A stretch of 64,000 bases of DNA. Origin: Prosthecobacter algae (GTDB lineage: Bacteria > Verrucomicrobiota > Verrucomicrobiia > Verrucomicrobiales > Verrucomicrobiaceae). Numbering within the stretch: position 1 is the first letter of the stretch; each line of letters opens with the position of its first letter. Positions 61,205-64,000 of this stretch are shown in pieces. The position numbers and the translations under genes are program-made. Location: contig NZ_BAABIA010000005.1 in the NCBI RefSeq assembly GCF_039542385.1, forward strand, positions 62,001 to 126,000, written 5' to 3'. The notes beneath the pieces were generated by a model. That model did not search any database. It had not been told where the DNA came from and saw nothing but the letters and a program-made list of their open reading frames with translations.

Positions 61205-61738
61205 TTACACCTCCTCGTCCTGGACCCAGGCCTTCCCGATCCGGTAGTAACGGCGGCTGGGCAAGCCGAAGATGAAGCGGTAGAGCAGGTAGAGGAAGAG
61301 TGAAAACAGGACCACTGGGATCCCCACATCCAAGACGAAAGGGAAGGTGTTTTCGACGTCCCCATACGTTCGCAGTTGTAGATAGCTATGGGTCACCCCA
61401 TCACAAAACAAGACGACCAAGGCCGAACTCGCCAGAGCATAGGCCACGCGCGAGCGATGGGTAAAGACCAGCAGGACCAATCCGAGGAAACTCAAGACAG
61501 GGGCCGCTAAACTGCCCAGTTGAACTGCATAAGCATTCCAAAGTTCCTCAAAACCACTCTCTTGGATGATGCCCCAGTGGATCCAATGGATCACAACGAC
61601 TTTCAGCAAAAGAATGAAAATTGCCCACTTCGTGGACCGAGGCCGGAGCAAGGGCTGTGGTGGCAAGCCCTCAGCCCCCAGCACATCCACCTGCGGCGGT
61701 GCATACGGATTCACATCGCTGCCGGGTAATTCAGACAT
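61205..61738 (-). CDS. Membrane protein with NPYAPP motif
   Basis: 177 residues. VNPYAPPQV near the N-terminus is common in small membrane proteins of Planctomycetes and Verrucomicrobiota. Four hydrophobic segments: WAIFILLLKVVVIHWIHWG, LAAPVLSFLGLVLLVFTH, VAYALASSALVVLFC and IPVVLFSLFLYLLYRFIFGL. Function unknown. It lies 24 bases downstream of accC and may be co-transcribed. Confidence 0.7.
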   Translation of the reverse strand: MSELPGSDVNPYAPPQVDVLGAEGLPPQPLLRPRSTKWAIFILLLKVVVIHWIHWGIIQESGFEELWNAYAVQLGSLAAPVLSFLGLVLLVFTHRSRVAYALASSALVVLFCDGVTHSYLQLRTYGDVENTFPFVLDVGIPVVLFSLFLYLLYRFIFGLPSRRYYRIGKAWVQDEEV

Positions 61739-61762
61739 GGCAGCACCTCAAGCGCCATAAGA

Positions 61763-63124
<1,362 letters not shown>

Positions 63125-63234
63125 GAGGGACGGGAGAGGAAAAGGAGGTGCGTATCTTGACTTTCTGACGGCTGACCCCTTGACCCGCCTGACCATCAGG
63201 GGTCAGGGGTCAAGCATAGCGACGGTCAACTGTC

Positions 63235-63765
63235 CTAGGCTTTCAATTCGAAGAGGGGCTGGCCGTATTGGACCGGCTTGCCGTCTTCGACGAGGACGCG
63301 GGCGATGGTGCCACGTATCTCGGCCTTGATCTCATTCATGACCTTCATGGCCTCAATGATGCAAACGTTGGAGTTTTCATCCACGGAGTCACCAATGTTG
63401 GCAAAGGCTTTTTCGCCTGGGGCGGAGGAGCGGTAGAAGGTGCCGACCATCGGGCTGTTGATGGTAGGGCCCGCAGGCTCGGCGGCGACAGCGGCGGGCG
63501 CTGCTGCGGCAGTGGCCGCTGGAGCTGCTGCGACCGGTGCGGCGGAGGCCATGGCAACCGGGGCGGCGGCCGAGGCGACGGGGAGGTGCTTCAGCAGCTC
63601 TTTGGCCGCCTGGAAGTCAGATCCACGTCGCAGTTCGACCTTGGATCCTTGGTTTTCGAAATGAAAGTAACTGAGGTCGTTTTCGGCCATGAGGGCCACG
63701 ATCTGCTTGATCTGCTTCAGGTCCAAAGCTGTGGCCTCCTTCTCGTTAGATTTTGTGTCGTCCAT
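63235..63765 (-). CDS. accB: Biotin carboxyl carrier protein of acetyl-CoA carboxylase
   Basis: 176 residues. N-terminal LKQIKQIVALMAENDLSYFH matches AccB; an Ala/Pro-rich linker (about 70-100) joins the biotinyl domain with IIEAMKVMNEIKAE, where the Lys of EAMKVM carries biotin, and the thumb-bearing SAPGEKAFANIGDSV. First gene of the accB-accC pair. Confidence 0.96.
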   Translation of the reverse strand: MDDTKSNEKEATALDLKQIKQIVALMAENDLSYFHFENQGSKVELRRGSDFQAAKELLKHLPVASAAAPVAMASAAPVAAAPAATAAAAPAAVAAEPAGPTINSPMVGTFYRSSAPGEKAFANIGDSVDENSNVCIIEAMKVMNEIKAEIRGTIARVLVEDGKPVQYGQPLFELKA

Positions 63766-63843
63766 TAATGGGATGTGAGTGCGATTAGAGGTGTCGAGGT
63801 TAGCCCCTCTGACTGCCGTGGCAAGAATAAAGACAATCCCAGT

Positions 63844-64000
63844 TTAGGGACGGCCGCGAGGGCCTTTTTTTCCGGGGGCGCGTTTCACCGAGGCGCGCGG
63901 GGGCCTGCTGGGGGAGTCCCCACGGGTGGAACGTGGCTTTCCGGCACCGCCGCTGCTGCGGGGTTTGCGGTCGCCATCCGGGCGTTTCCCACGGGGACGA
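63844..64000 (-). CDS. 3' end of a gene with Arg/Lys/Gly/Pro-rich tail
   Basis: The last 52 codons before TAA (63844-63846) read as a low-complexity basic tail, e.g. KRPDGDRKPRSSGGAGKPRS and RAPGKKGPRGRP. Such tails occur on RNA-binding proteins such as pseudouridine synthases and DEAD-box helicases. The body lies outside the window, so the protein is not identified. About 78 bases separate it from accB. Confidence 0.6.
   Translation of the reverse strand, partial: RPRGKRPDGDRKPRSSGGAGKPRSTRGDSPSRPPRASVKRAPGKKGPRGRP

Overview
The window looks like a chromosomal segment of a Verrucomicrobium/Prosthecobacter-type member of the Verrucomicrobiota. The evidence is the four-gene pseudopilin set recognisable as the Verru_Chthon cassette A-D, a giant adhesin built from autotransporter-associated beta-strand repeats, a DUF1549/DUF1553 (Planctomycete/Verrucomicrobia-type) protein, a sulfatase, and a membrane protein with an N-terminal NPYAPP motif. 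The sequence is GC-rich, most genes lack a strong Shine-Dalgarno site, and several good rho-independent terminators are visible. The species assignment is inference.

Layout: 1-5.7 kb holds a partial sulfatase, an oligopeptide-binding lipoprotein, a DUF1080-like secreted protein, an FMN-dependent hydroxy-acid oxidase and a ZnuA-like lipoprotein. 5.7-6.2 kb holds a candidate small gene with its own terminator and a large palindrome. 6.5-10.7 kb is the most unusual part: four strong hairpins, then 17 assignable tRNA genes plus one tRNA-like element packed head to tail in about 1.6 kb, then rtcB (RNA ligase) and an HNH endonuclease gene, all on the + strand. 10.8-17.5 kb (minus strand) is an operon-like trio: an FHA-plus-coiled-coil protein of 1573 residues, a lidless Hsp70 and a small protein. 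17.7-24.1 kb has a secreted protein, a small membrane protein, a voltage-gated K+ channel, a dienelactone hydrolase, guaA and guaB. 24.1-49.7 kb (minus strand) is one surface-structure locus: Verru_Chthon B, a roughly 5880-residue repeat protein, then Verru_Chthon A, C and D. 50.1-57.2 kb has an L,D-transpeptidase, a CcsA/HemX-like protein with hemA, a small secreted protein, a lipid kinase, nuoE, nuoD and rpsU. 57.2-61.2 kb has a DUF1549/DUF1553 protein flanked by decayed DNA, including C-terminal stumps of a type ISP-like restriction enzyme and of Mrr. 61.2-64 kb has a membrane protein, accC, accB and the 3' end of a basic-tailed protein.

Headline observation: 15 of the 17 assignable tRNAs share a rewired elbow. 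In the D-loop the universal GG (18-19) is AG, and in the T-loop the universal TTC (54-56) is NGC, so the 18-55 contact changes from G/U to A/G while G19-C56 is kept. Positions 54 and 58 also co-vary (T/A, A/T, G/G, C/C; one T/T exception). The two tRNAs that keep a TTC T-loop, Leu(CAG) and Glu(TTC), also keep GG. Coordinated compensating changes across many tRNAs argue for a maintained, specialised tRNA set rather than random decay. Its position directly upstream of rtcB suggests a tRNA-backup and RNA-repair cassette; that function is inference.
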